Below are positions 12,001 to 21,747 of a DNA stretch of 64,000 nucleotides, piece after piece. Each line of letters begins with the position of its first letter. The first letter of the stretch is position 1. The translations under genes were made by a program, and so were the position numbers. This stretch comes from Cyanophora paradoxa (taxonomy: Eukaryota > Glaucocystophyceae > Cyanophorales > Cyanophoraceae): positions 1 to 64,000 of the forward strand of contig QPMI01000143.1 in the NCBI GenBank assembly GCA_004431415.1, read 5' to 3'. The notes below the pieces were generated by a model. It did not search any database. It worked only from the letters and a program-made list of their open reading frames with translations, and was not told the DNA's origin.

Positions 12001-13340
12001 CGCCCTTTCCTCTCCTTCTCCTTCGAGCCGCCGCGCCGCAGCCGAGCCCCGAGCCGCTCTTCCGCACGCGGGCGCACCGCGGCAAGGCACTCTGCCTAGC
12101 CCTCGCCGAGGTGTACCCCTCTCGCCCCCCGCCCCGCCCCCCCTCCCTCCCGCTGCTGCGGCCCTGAGCTCTCTCTTCATCTCTCAGACCGGAGTCCTCT
12201 TCTCTGGGGGCGGGGATTCGGCCGTCCGCGCCCTGTGCGAGCCTCCCGTTCGCGTTTGCCCGGGTACCCCGTTGCTGACCGGGGCGCGTCGGTACCCCCG
12301 CAGCTCCGCGGAGACGGGTCGCCTCGCGGAGGGGTACGCGCAGATCACGTCGGGGCTCCAGGGCGCCGTCTCCGCCGTCGCCGCCGCGGCGGTACCCCTC
12401 CCAGCCGCCCTCCCCCTCCGGGTTTGCGAGGGGCGCGGGGCCGGCAGGACGGCGCGCACCTGGCGGCAGTCGACGAGCACTCTGTCGCCCTCTTCGACAC
12501 CCGCTCGGGTCTGACCTACCCCCCCCCCTCCCTTCCCCTCCCCCCTTCCCCCTCCTTCTTCCCCCCCCTCCCTCCCCCCCCCCCCCCCCCCCCCCTTCTT
12601 CCTTATGCGCCCGCAGGCGCCCTCGTCGCGCGGTGGCCGGACCCGCCCGGCGTGCGCACCCGCTCCGTGGCGCTTCACAGGGTACCCTTCCGGCTCCCCT
12701 CCCCCCCCCCCCCCCCCCGCGCCCTGGACCCTCCGCCCGCCCGACGCCCGCTCAGGAGGGCGCGCGGTGCCTGGTGGTCTGCGGCCGCTCCGACGGCACT
12801 GTGAGCCGTACCCCCCAGCAGCTGCTCCCCCCCCTCCCCTTTTCGAGCCCTACGCCCAGGTCGGCTTCTTCAGCCCGAGGCGGCGTGACGTAATCCTCTC
12901 GGAGGCGCACGTGGGGCCCGTCCTCTGCCTCGCCCTCTCCCACGTACCCCCATCGCCCGTCCTGCTGTACCCCCGCCCGCCCCTCACGAGGCCGCGCAGG
13001 ACGGCCGTTTCTTCGTCAGTGGCGGCCAGGACGACACGATGCGAGGGACGACTGTACCCCCCCACATTCTCCGGGTGCGCCTGTCCTGCCTCATTCTCCT
13101 ACCCCTCTTCATCTGAGAGCGTTCCGCAGCTGCCTTCAGAGCTCTCGGCCGCAAGGCCCGGACCCGCCACCGAGCCGGTCTGCTGCGCCCCGCTCTCAGC
13201 TCGTCCCCCCCAACTCACCCCTTTCGGCGCAGTCGACCGGTTCGGGTTCGGGTACCCGGCGGCGAGGCCGCGGCGAGGAGGACGAGGGGGAGGGCGGGGG
13301 CGAGGCGAGCGGGGGGCAGCGCAAGCGGCAGCGCGCGTAG
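1..13340 (+). CDS. Giant RING / SPRY-like / MIB-HERC2-repeat / WD40 protein, probable E3 ubiquitin ligase (5' partial, many micro-introns)
   Basis: Seen: after removing small introns one reading frame can be followed from a RING finger at the window start to a TAG at 13338-13340. Order: RING (about 80-198), a beta-rich module with RVTGNPRFLLG (~735-1150), five MIB/HERC2 domains (~1240-3370), a Cys-rich knot (~3495-3605), SPRY-like modules (~3725-5900), ten more MIB/HERC2 domains (~6050-10700) with a Cys/His cluster (~10090-10360), an Asp/Glu/Gly tract (~10830-11200) and WD40 repeats (~11200-13150), ending in a basic KRQRA tail. The MIB-to-acidic junction is continuous without splicing from 10680 to 11250, so the propeller belongs to the same gene. 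Known: MIB/HERC2 domains occur in Mind bomb and HERC2 ligases, and RING fingers recruit E2 enzymes. Inferred: a ubiquitin ligase scaffold. The 5' end lies outside the window, and exon borders are unproven. A split into two genes is possible but nothing in the sequence demands it. Confidence 0.7.
75..198 (+). other. RING finger split by a 53-bp intron
   Basis: Exon end GHNF plus one base (to 91) joins the next exon at 145 after removing a GT-AG intron at 92-144 (GTGAGG...GCGCAG, with CTGAC before the acceptor). The joined codon is TGC and the product reads GHNFCKECLEQW then a spacer then CPICR, the second half of a C3HC4 RING. The first zinc ligands lie upstream of the window. The perfect repair of the motif proves that 53-bp introns exist here. 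Confidence 0.85.
1240..3372 (+). repeat. Array 1 of five MIB/HERC2 domains
   Basis: Each unit carries VGRTVVRGPDW, then YGDQDGG, G..GRV, then an intron, then W..VQW.AG..NSYRWG and a closing Y/F-D-L. Units begin near 1245, 1650, 2005, 2360 and 2955. Units 1-3 are very alike at DNA level, suggesting recent tandem duplication. Unit 4 has an intron inside the DW-QDGG loop. Unit 5 is the most divergent: it starts IRGPSWK and closes HLYR / RWGFEESYDIS across an intron. Confidence 0.8.
3495..3605 (+). other. Cysteine-rich zinc-binding-like segment
   Basis: Encodes FYCGRRVLRCRCCDGHCG followed by PDGGCSCPACRALD: nine cysteines and a histidine in about 33 residues, between the first MIB/HERC2 array and the SPRY-like region. 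The spacing suggests a compact metal-binding knot. I cannot assign it to a named family with certainty. Confidence 0.6.
3725..5900 (+). other. SPRY-like and related beta-rich modules
   Basis: The segment encodes RGDGDGRGGQTAKCSCG, GTYVWELAFSGNRRFYVGVV, then after introns DRKLYVAVDADRRVFTVAVEGE. This is the strand pattern of a SPRY domain (G.YYWEV...FYVGV, then L.V.VD...F.V). Further on, LTFRLGVTGNTKFLLG and GVVFCVILHGQC echo RVTGNPRFLLG and HLCLYLYGG that precede array 1, so the same beta module stands before both MIB arrays. SPRY is assigned from pattern only. Confidence 0.5.
6050..10700 (+). repeat. Array 2 of about ten MIB/HERC2 domains
   Basis: Units start near 6070, 6545, 7000, 7400, 7880, 8405, 8800, 9175, 9560 and 10445. 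Hallmarks: V.RGP.W, QDGG or DEDGG, W..V.W..G...YRWG and a closing YDL/FDL. They are more divergent than array 1; one contains an Asp/Glu-rich insertion (about 6775-6840). Most are interrupted once or twice by 30-90 bp introns, commonly after the GP.W loop and before the terminal RWG strand. Confidence 0.75.
10090..10360 (+). other. Cys/His cluster between MIB/HERC2 units 14 and 15
   Basis: Exons read HEFVPDKCMVCRAV, then after a small intron CGACTGYGKECVYH, and later GKECGCGVGDAGCRDCG and VCRKCAA. About 13 cysteines and two histidines in pairs imply multiple zinc sites. The family is not recognised with confidence. Confidence 0.6.
11190..13150 (+). other. C-terminal WD40 propeller
   Basis: Successive exons encode SCVAVARGGGRVATGGHDN joined to AVRLWSV, then DDWIHAVAISS, NGALVASASADGTV, HRGKALCLALAE joined to TGVLFSGGGDSAVRAL, DGAHLAAVDEHSVALFDTRSG, AHVGPVLCLALS and DGRFFVSGGQDDTMR. 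These are WD40 blades (GH dipeptide, SGG.D, W-like end) and at least five to six can be counted. Several introns start GTACCCC and contain long C/T tracts (for example 12520-12600). Confidence 0.75.
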
Positions 13341-13972
13341 GTCGCATGCGGCCAGCTTGCACCATATACGAAAAGCATGGTATCAATATCATGCATATAT
13401 ATATAAAATATCATATTGCGCATGCAATGACCGCCGAGTCGGCTAGGCAAATTGAGTCCGGATCCCGACGATATGCTCATCATGCATGATGTGCGTGCTC
13501 GCAATCGAAGGCGCGCGTCTAATCGCATCCGATGATTTACGAAAGATGTCAGCACTCTTTAAGATTCTTGAAAGACACACTGTGGCAGGGTACAGTACAC
13601 GTTGGGCTTAATGTGAAACGGGTTCTATCAAAACTGAAGACACGGGAACGATGCGTGTCGAACGGACGAGCTCCCGGACACTCCGGGAGCTCGAGTACAT
13701 ACGCATAGATGCCCCTAACGAGTTACATGGGGGGACCTATAGCTACTCTCTCGAAGGCGGCTGCGAAACCCCGGAGGGGACTCTAATAAGGACAGTTTGG
13801 GTGCCTACTCGGATGAGGGCGGCGAGGAGAATCGCCGGCACGAATAATAATAACCTCAACGACGCTCCGGCTAGGAGGTAGCTGGGCCTAGCCTAGCCTA
13901 TCCTGGACTCCGGAGGGGCTACTGCGAGAACGCGCGGGGCCGCCGAGCGCGGCTCGGGACGGCTCAGAGGGC
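13341..13972. other. Convergent intergenic region, AT-richer, no supported gene
   Basis: It lies between the stop of the WD40 gene (+) and the stop of the LysM gene (-). It includes TA runs near 13390-13420 and a perfect 10-bp stem inverted repeat with a 5-nt loop at 13668-13692 (GAGCTCCCGG / CCGGGAGCTC). A short open frame at 13651-13881 lacks any recognisable feature and I do not call it. Confidence 0.6.
13668..13692. other. Perfect hairpin (10-bp stem, 5-nt loop)
   Basis: GAGCTCCCGG, loop ACACT, CCGGGAGCTC. It lies between two convergent genes, where transcript ends are expected. A role in 3' processing is only a guess. Confidence 0.4.
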
Positions 13973-14221
13973 TCAGAGGGCGACGGCGGAGATGGCGCCG
14001 CGCTCCGGAAGCATGATGGCGCGGCCGGGCTGGAACGAGGCGGGGGTCAGGCCCGGGTTCGCCGCCAGGATGCGAGAGGCCATCGCCGGGTCCCCGTAGA
14101 ACCGGATCGCGACGGATCTGAGGGGGGAGGGGGGTACACGTCAGGCGGGGGGTACGGGGCGGGGAGGGGAAGGGTACGGGGTGCGCACGCGAGGGTCTCG
14201 CCCTCCTCGAGCTCGTGGGCG
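13973..14221 (-). other. LysM domain, split by a 71-bp intron
   Basis: The exon ending LEEGETLA (down to 14189) joins, after the intron 14118-14188 (donor GTGCGC, acceptor CTCAG), to SVAIRFYGDPAMASRILAAN, PGLTPASFQPG and RAIMLP. The spliced order GETL..VA.RFYGD...A..I...N......L.PG....LP is the classical LysM pattern of about 45 residues. It sits at the extreme C-terminus. Confidence 0.8.
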
Positions 14222-14965
14222 GGGGTACGCTGGTGGGGACGCGGGCCACGACGGGGGGGGGGGGGGCCGGGGCGGCGAGGGCGGGGATGCCCCAGGGCTG
14301 GGCGGGGGCCGCCTGCGGGCCGAGGGCGCCCTGGGGCATCGCCTGGGCCGGCTTGCCCCCGAGGCGGTTGAGGAGCGCGTTGATGATGCGGGGCTTGCCC
14401 TTCGGCTCCTCCGCGACCCGCGGGGGCGGCGCTGGCCGCGCCACGGCGCTCGGGCTCTCCGGCGCCGGCGCCAGGGTCGGGAGGGGCGCCTCGGAGCCCT
14501 CGGCGGCGACCGGGGCCGCGGCGGCGGCGTTGGCCGCCGAGCCGGCGACGACGGGCGCGGGCGCGGCGGCGGCGGCGCCGTCGGCGGAGTGGGCGGCGGC
14601 AGCGCCGTCCTCGTCCTCCAGGGGCTGCTCGACCTGGACGTCGACGGGGTCCTTCCTGAGGGCGCTCACGCCGCGCATGAAGAGCGCCCGCGCCATCGCG
14701 AAGATAACGGCCGCCGAGATGAAGGTAGTCACGACGGGCCCAGGCCGGCCCACAGCGCCCGCAGCGCCGCGCCGCCCCGCCGCAGCGCCGACGCCACGAG
14801 CGACGCGAGCTGCCGCGCCGCCTCCGCGAGGGGCGACGGGGCGGCGCCGTGCGAGGCCGCCCCGCGGGCCCGCGGCCGGGGCGGGCCGCCCGCGCGAGGC
14901 GTGCGGGGCGTCGCCGAGGGAGGAGGAGACGGAGGACATGCCGGCGCGGACCGCGCTGCGCGCCC

Positions 14966-15002
<37 letters not shown>

Positions 15003-18000
15003 CGCTGCGGCCGACGCCGCGGCGGTTGTCTGCTGGGCGGCCGACGCCGCCGCGTCCATCACGGCACGCGAAGGGGAGGTGGAGCGCCGGCGGCGCGGCT
15101 GCGCCCGCGGGGCCGGCGGGGGAGGCCGGCGCTGCGGCGGCGGGGCGGCGGGGCGGGCGGCGAGCCTGCGGCGCCGGCATGGGGCGAGGCGGGGAGCGGG
15201 CGGGGCGGGGCGGAGGAGGCGGGCATCGGCGGGCGGGAAGGCTGGCGGGCGCCGGGGAAGGGAGGGCTCGGGAGCGGGGCGCCGGGGCGGGCGGGCGCGC
15301 TGGGTGGGAGCCGCGCGGGCGGCGGGCCGGGCGGCCCCGCGGGCGCTCTGCATCTCGGACGGGGCGCGCATCGGCGGCGCGCTCTCCTCCTTGCGCTTCT
15401 GCGGGGGCCGGGCGTCGGACGCGGCGAGGCCGGCGCGGCCGGCGCGCGCGGGGGGTACCGCACCATGTTGAACTGGAAGAACTTGACGTCAGACCAGGAG
15501 CCGGCGGGGCGGGCAGGCGCCTCCTCGCCAGGCATCCAGTCCTGCGGCGCGCGCGTCGGCGGGGCGGCCCGGAACGAAAGCTGAAGCGGGCGGGCGGGGC
15601 GCACGATCAGGAGGGTGTCGCGGGTGACATGGGGCTTGCGGTCGGGCCGGCGGGCGTCCGGGCGCCGGCGCTCCTCCGTCTGAGCCAGGACCTGGCGCCC
15701 GCGATCAGAGGCCGGCCAGACGGGGGAGTCAAGGCGGGAGGGGTACCTCGTCGAGGCTCTCGGGGATCGGAGAGGGCGTGCGCTCGCCGTCGGCCGACAC
15801 GGGCGCGGCGGCGGCGGGCGGCGCGGCCTCCTCGGCGCGGCCCTCGGCGCGGGCGCGGAGGGCGGCTTTTTGGGCACGCATCGCCTCGGCGCATCGCTCC
15901 GCGGCCTGCCGGAGGCGGTCAGAGAGGGGCGCGGGGGCGGCCAAGAAGGGACCGGGCAGGCGGAGCGGACCTGGCGGGCGGGGGCGCAGGCCTGGAAAGC
16001 CGACGCGAGGGACTCGGCGGCTGCGAGGGCGCCGTCGGCGGCCGCTGCCGCCTCACGATTCCGCGCCAGAGTCGTCGGCACGGGCGCCGGGCGCTGCTCG
16101 CGCCCCGACGCCTCCGCCGCAGACTCCACCATGATCTGCGGGCGGGCGCGCGTGAGCCCATCTACTGACCGGAGCAGGAGACGCGGAGGGCTCACCGCGG
16201 CGCTGTCGGCGGCGCGGGAGGCGAGGTCGGCGTCGTGCGCGAAGGAGCGCGTCGCGTTGGCGTGCTCCGACTTGTCCGCCGCCTCCGCCGCCTCGAGGGC
16301 CCGCTCCAGGCCGGCCCCGAGGCCCACCGGCGTGCCCCGCCCGAAGCGCGGGCCGCCCCGCCACATCCGCACGCGCTGCAGCTCCGCGCGCAGCTCGTCC
16401 GCCACGGCCGCGGCCGCGCGGTCCACGCCCGTCGCGTTTGCGAAGATCATCCTGCGGGGCCGGGGCGCGTGAGGCGAGGGCGGGGCGAGCGGCGCGGCGG
16501 AAGGGCGGACCCGTCGGCGCGGCGGAGGGCCTCCGCGGCGCGCTCGGCGGCCGAAGCGGCGCCCTCGACGGAGCCGAGGACCTCCATCATGCGGCGCCGG
16601 GCGCGGTTGAGGTTGCCGCGGCGGTCCTCGACTCCGGCGCAGACCTGGCGCGCCTCCTCCACGTCGCGGTCCCGCGCCTCCTCGACGGCCTTGCGCGCCC
16701 GCCCCGCCTCCTCGCGCGCCGCCTCCAGCTTGCCCGCCGCCGCGCGCAGGCCGTTCAAGGCCTCGGCCGCGCCGCGGGCCTCCGAGGGCCACCCGCCGCT
16801 GGCGCCGCCGGCGAACTCCGCGTCGGCGGAGAGGTCACGCAGCTCGACCAGGGCGCGCTCCAGCGTCGCCGCGGCCCGCCCGGCGCGCGCGTCCGCCTCC
16901 CGCACGCGGGCCGCCGCGACCTCGGCGCGGGCCTGGCCCTCGAGCCAGCCGGCACGTCGCCGCCCAGCGCCGAGCAGCTGAGCGAGAAGCGCAGCGCCGC
17001 CTCCTCGGCGGTGCGGCGGCTCCCCTGCGACGCCTCGAACGTGTCTAAGACGCGCCGGGCGACCGCCACGAGCGCCATCGCCTCGTTGCCCCCGGCCAGC
17101 AGCTGCCCCGCCGCGTCAGGCGGGCGGCGGGCGGCGGGCGGCGGAGCGGCCGGCGCACCCGCTGCGCCTGCTTCGCGTAGAACGACTCGAGCCGGCCGAA
17201 GAGCGCCTGTCGGCGGCCCGGATCAAATTCGCGCCCGGGCTCGGCCGGCGCGCGGGCGCGCAGCGGACCTGCAGTATGGCGAGCTGCTCCTGGGCATCCT
17301 CGCGCTCGGACGCGTCCTCTATCTTGACGACGAACTTGCGGACCTCCTGCAGCTCGGCCTGCGGGAAGCGGCTGCTCAGCGGACCGCGGCGCTCTCGAGC
17401 GAGGCGCGCGAGGCGTCGGCCACGCACCGCAAGGCGGGCGCAGGCGCCCTCCCAGCCCTTCAGGCGGGCGTCGAAGTCCTCGAGACGACGCCGCCGGAAG
17501 CGCCCCAGGGCTGCGCGCCCCCGTTCGATCCGTGCGCCGCAGATCAAATCTCACGTAGCTAACGGAAACGGGTCGCACCGGCGCGGACGCGCTCCGAGGC
17601 GTCGTCAAACTCGGTCAGTGGTGCGGCGATGCGGGCCGCCTCGTTCTCGGCCCGCGCAAACGAGTCCGAGAGCAACCGGCGGGAACGTGCGCGGCTCTCC
17701 GCCGCCTCCAGCGCGGCCGTGAGCTGCGCGCATGTCAGCGCCGGCGAATCCAAGCGCACAGCGGACGGATCCGCACGCACCTCCGCCGTCCGCGCGCGTT
17801 CCGTGCGCAAGCGCTCCACGAGAGCCTCCGCCTCGCGCTCGAGGCCGTCGGGAACCTGCCGCGCAGATGTCAGCGACGGTCGGTGGGACAACGCGCTGCG
17901 TACACGCTGACCTGCTCGTCTTCGATGCGCGACCGCGAGAGGCCCTTGGCCACTCGGCTGAGCAGCGAGGCGAAGCGGTCAGGAAGGCCGAAGTCGCCAT

Positions 18001-18874
18001 CCGAGGAGGTCGGCTCGCTGCCGGCGGGCCGGACGCCGGGGCTTTGAGCCGTCGCAACCGCGCGGATCTTGCGCTCCAGCGCCGCGTTCTCGCGCTCCGC
18101 CTCCGACACGGCCTCTGCCGTGTCGCGGAAGAGGTCGAACGCTTCGCGAAGGCGCTCCATCTGCTGCTCGCGCTCCGCGCTGACGCGTTTGACGCCTTCC
18201 AGAGCGCGTTGGAGCTTCTGGCGGTGCTCCGAGTCGGCACGTGTCGCCTGGACGTCAATCACCTCGCTGTTCTTGGAGTAACCGGAAGATGGCAGCGCCC
18301 GCGCTCTGCGCATCGATTTTGCGGTCAATGAGCGCGCAAAGAGATCATCTGCGAAGAGAATACGCACTCGTCGGCGCGGTTGGGTGCGTCGCCGTCGCCG
18401 CGATCGAGCGGGAAAACCGACTTGCTGCGCCGGCGCGTCTTAGCAGGTTGAGAGCTTCGATTCAACGAATCAAAGCACTTACACGACGCGTTGGAACCAC
18501 GGCCCGTCGTCGTACTGCGGTTGATTGGTGAGGCGGGCGACGCGCCGCTCCAAAGCGACACAGAACCTCACCGCCTCATCTCCGTCTCTTTGATCTGATG
18601 GAGTGATGCCAAGAGCGCATACCGGCATAGATACGCCGCCTCTGCCGGGTCCAGCAGGTGCGATACGCGCGTTGGCGCCAACCACGCCGAATTCAAACTC
18701 ACGCTGCTCGAAGCCCGAAATGCCGACAAAAAACGATCGGACTACTCTGGTAGACAGCCGCTGAGTGCGCTGCGCCGGTCTCCGAGCGACCGCTGTGGCA
18801 GGGGAGACGAATCCCGGTGCGGACCGCACGCCGCCAAAGGCGGCGGCGCACACGAAGCCGCCGCCGCTCTCCAT
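13973..18874 (-). CDS. Long coiled-coil protein with hydrophobic segment and C-terminal LysM domain; possible plastid-targeted
   Basis: Seen: starting at the ATG at 18874 (MESGGGFVCAAAFGGVRS), exons join to RLTNQPQYDDGPWFQR, then VVARALPSSGYSKNSEV, then long Ala/Glu/Arg helices (REQQMERLREAFDLFRDTAE; VPDGLEREAEALVERLRTE; DFDARLKGWEGA; ELQEVRKFVVKIEDASERED; many more). These are followed by a Pro/Ala-rich linker, a hydrophobic stretch VVTTFISAAVIFAMARALF (~14675-14735) and a C-terminal LysM ending PERGAISAVAL then TGA. Several splices were checked in frame, e.g. Q..RV / VARALP and RVRA / ALGRFRRRRLEDF. The N-terminus is Arg/Ala/Ser-rich with Phe at 7 and 14, which would suit a chloroplast or muroplast transit peptide. 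Known: LysM binds N-acetylglucosamine polymers such as peptidoglycan. Inferred: a membrane-anchored coiled-coil protein with a glycan-binding tail. The first exons are uncertain, as is the frame just before the hydrophobic stretch. Confidence 0.6.
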
Positions 18875-19913
18875 GCTGGTACTTGCTTTCTCTCGCCGGT
18901 CGGGGGCGTCTGGGGGCGCTGTGGGCCCTGTGTGCGTTGCACGGTAAGCGCGGGAGGCGACAGCAGTCAAATTTTAGGGGGGTACACTGCCTCCGAGGAC
19001 TAGCGAAGACTCGCAGTTGGACGGTTCCAAGGGGGCCGAGTCACCGCGCCGTAACGCCCGGCCCGTGGCCTGCACGGGCGCGGCCCGTCACCCGTGGCCA
19101 CTCGCAAACAGTACATTCGCGTGTAGCGCTAGCTCAGTGCGCTCAGCGGCTGCGCCGTGCGAGCACAAGCAAGCACTAGCGCATCGCGACCGGCATTCTC
19201 GCACGGCGCGTGCTCGCGTTCGAATTCGCAAACAGTACATTCGCGTGTAGCGCTAGCTCAGTGCGCTCAGCGGCTGCGCCGTGCGAGCACAAGCAAGCAC
19301 TAGCGCATCGCGACCGGCATTCTCGCACGGCGCGTGCTCGCGTTCGAATTCGCGCTGATCGACATCGCCACGTCGATTGCGACGTCGACGCCGTGCGACG
19401 TCGCATCACACAGTTCTCGAATTTGATCGCTCGCACGCAGCCGCCTTCAATTCGAATTGCAATTGCGTAAAATCTCGCGACAGCTGCCAGTGTAGCGCTT
19501 GCCTGGCAGTGGACATCGATCGACGCGAACGCTGCGCGAGCGCGCGTGCGCAACTTTTCAATTTGATTTGGGTCGCCCAGCTTGCAGGTCGACCTGTCTA
19601 TTGACGAAGAGAGGTCGGCCGCGGGTCTTACGCATCTGCAGCTGCGCTAGCACTGCGCGTGCTATACGGTGATGCGTCTAACACGTCCGGCGGGCGCTCG
19701 ATGAACACTATATGTACACACAAGCATACACGTACTTGTACTTCTTCGTCAAGTTTACAATCGCGCGCGGCGGCCGGGCGCGGCGCGCCGGCGGCTCGAG
19801 CTTGCCCGGGGTTAACGTTCGAAGGTGAACGTTAGTACCAGTGGGAGTACGTGGTCGTCATATGCACGCGGGCGGCGGGGACCAGCGAGGGTAGCAGCCT
19901 GCCGGGCGCCGGC
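18875..19913. other. Intergenic region with a tandem duplication, no supported gene
   Basis: It contains the two-copy 124-bp direct repeat listed next, then an AT-richer stretch (about 19640-19760). Open frames here mostly exist because of the duplication and show no domain features. Confidence 0.5.
19102..19349. repeat. Two-copy tandem duplication, 124-bp unit
   Basis: Copy 1 runs 19102-19225 and copy 2 19226-19349. Both start TCGCAAACAGTACATTCGCG and read the same through the end CGTTCGAAT. They appear identical by eye, so the duplication is recent. A TAGCTCAGT string inside resembles a tRNA A-box, but no cloverleaf follows. Confidence 0.85.
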
Positions 19914-21712
19914 TCAGCGGGCCCGGGGCCTCCGAGGCGTGCGGGCGGGGCGCGAGGGCGAGGGCGAGCGCGCGTGCCTGCGGTACTTCTCCTCGATGGG
20001 GGACTGCCGCCGCCCGTCCGCGTAGTGCGTCCGGTCCCCGCTCGCGTACCGCTGCGGGCTGACGAAGGTGATGCGCAGCTCGAGGCGGTCTCCCAGGGGC
20101 GCGAGGCGCGCGAGGGCCTCCCAGGCCTCCATGCCCGGGGCCCGGTGCGTCGGCGTCGTCGCCGCCAGGCGGAGGCGGCGGAGGGACGGCGAGCGGGCGG
20201 CCGCCGCCACCGCCTCGAGCGCGCGGGCGACCAGGGGGCCGCTGGGCGCCAGCTCGACGTCCAGCGAGGCCAGGGCGCCCCCGCAGCAGCTGCCGAGGAG
20301 CGCCTCGAAGGCCTCCGCCTCCGCCTCCGCTGCGCGGCGCGGTCGGGACGGGGCGGCGAAGGGCCGAGGGAGGGGGGCCGGACGGGGCGCACCGAGGACG
20401 GGGGGCGCCTGCAGCTCGAGCGAGACGAGGGAACCCGTCCGGCGGAGGGCGCGGAGGGCCCAGGCGAGGGCGCGCGCCCGGGCCGCCGAGCGGGCCTTGG
20501 CGACAACGTCGACGGGCTCCGTCTCGCCGCTCTCGCGGTTGACGCCGCCGCCGCCGCCACCGCCCAGGCGCACGCGAAGGAGCTCGAGACTCTCGAGGCG
20601 CGCCAGCGAGGACACATCCTCCGGCGTCGCCCCGTCCTCGATCTGCGCGGAAGGCGGTGAGGAGGGGGGCGGAAGACCGGGGGGGGGTACGGACCACGAG
20701 GAGGGCGTCCAGGCGGGCGAGGCGGGGGAGCTTGTCCGCGAGGGCGCGGAGGGCGGGTCCCGATGCGCGGAGGGCGGTGCCAGTCCCGAAGCGCCGGTCG
20801 AGCGACGGCTCGTAATCATCTTCCCCGTCTCTCCCGTAGGCGGACGCCAGGACGATCGTCCGCAGGCCCGGCAGGCACCAGAAGTCCTCCAGCTGCAAGG
20901 GGCGCGCTCAGCGAGGCCGGAGGGGGGCGAGGCAGGGGGTACCGCGAAGGGCCGATCGGTGTAGACGCCGAGGCACTCGAGGGGCAGCGCGGAGAGGGCG
21001 GGAAAGGCGGCCGGGGGGAGGGCGAGGGCGGCGCGGCGGAGGCGAGGGCAGCAGGCCGCAATGCACTCCGCGAGGTCGGGGGGTACGTCAATGCGGGGCG
21101 GGAGCTGCAGCGACTCCAGAGCGGAGAAGGGCTCCAGGAGGGGCCGCAGGCGCTCCGGCACCAGGAGGGGTACGAGGTCGTCGAAGCCGCGCCCCTGCTG
21201 CACGGCCGCCGCGAGGCAGAGGCGGGCGAGGCGCGGGGCGGCGGGCCGCAGGGCCTCCAGCGTGTTCAGGACGTGCGGGGGAAGGGCCGCGGGGGGTACC
21301 GCGCACTCGGCGCGGGCCTCCACCAGCTCCCACGTGCGCGCCCCGCCGGGCGGCGCGGCGAGGGCGGCGGCGAGGGCAGGCAGACCCTCCCCGCCGGCCG
21401 CGCAGGAGCCGGCGGCAGCCAGGAGAAGCGCGCCGCGGACGAGGAGGCGGCCCGAGCCGGCGGCCTCTGCGGCGACAGCAACGGCAGCGGGCGAGGAGAC
21501 GCGGACGGGGAAGGGCGCGGCGGGTTCCCATACAATGCCTGCGAAGGCGGCGCGCCAGCCGCGGGAGACGCGCCGGAGGCTCCAGGCCGCCCGCGGGCCG
21601 GCGAGCTGCAGGACACGCGACAGCAGCTCCGGCGGCAGGCGCTCGAATGGGAAGGCCGAGCCCGAAGGAGCGGCGGCGGGGACGGGACCCGGCAGAACCG
21701 AGCTGCTCGCCA

Positions 21713-21747
<35 letters not shown>

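Noticed and set aside
12510-12600. Long C/T tract as a possible regulatory element
   Set aside because: It sits within an intron of the WD40 part and looks like an expanded polypyrimidine tract.
13651-13881. 76-codon open frame on the plus strand
   Set aside because: No domain, no splice context, and it overlaps the hairpin; expected by chance.
19121-19160. TAGCTCAGT string resembling a tRNA A-box, twice
   Set aside because: No acceptor stem, anticodon arm or T-loop (GTTCGANNC at the right distance with pairing stems) could be fitted; it is part of the 124-bp duplication.
21714-21746. CTG array as a possible noncoding expansion
   Set aside because: It lies in frame in the F-box protein and reads as poly-Gln; only 11 units.
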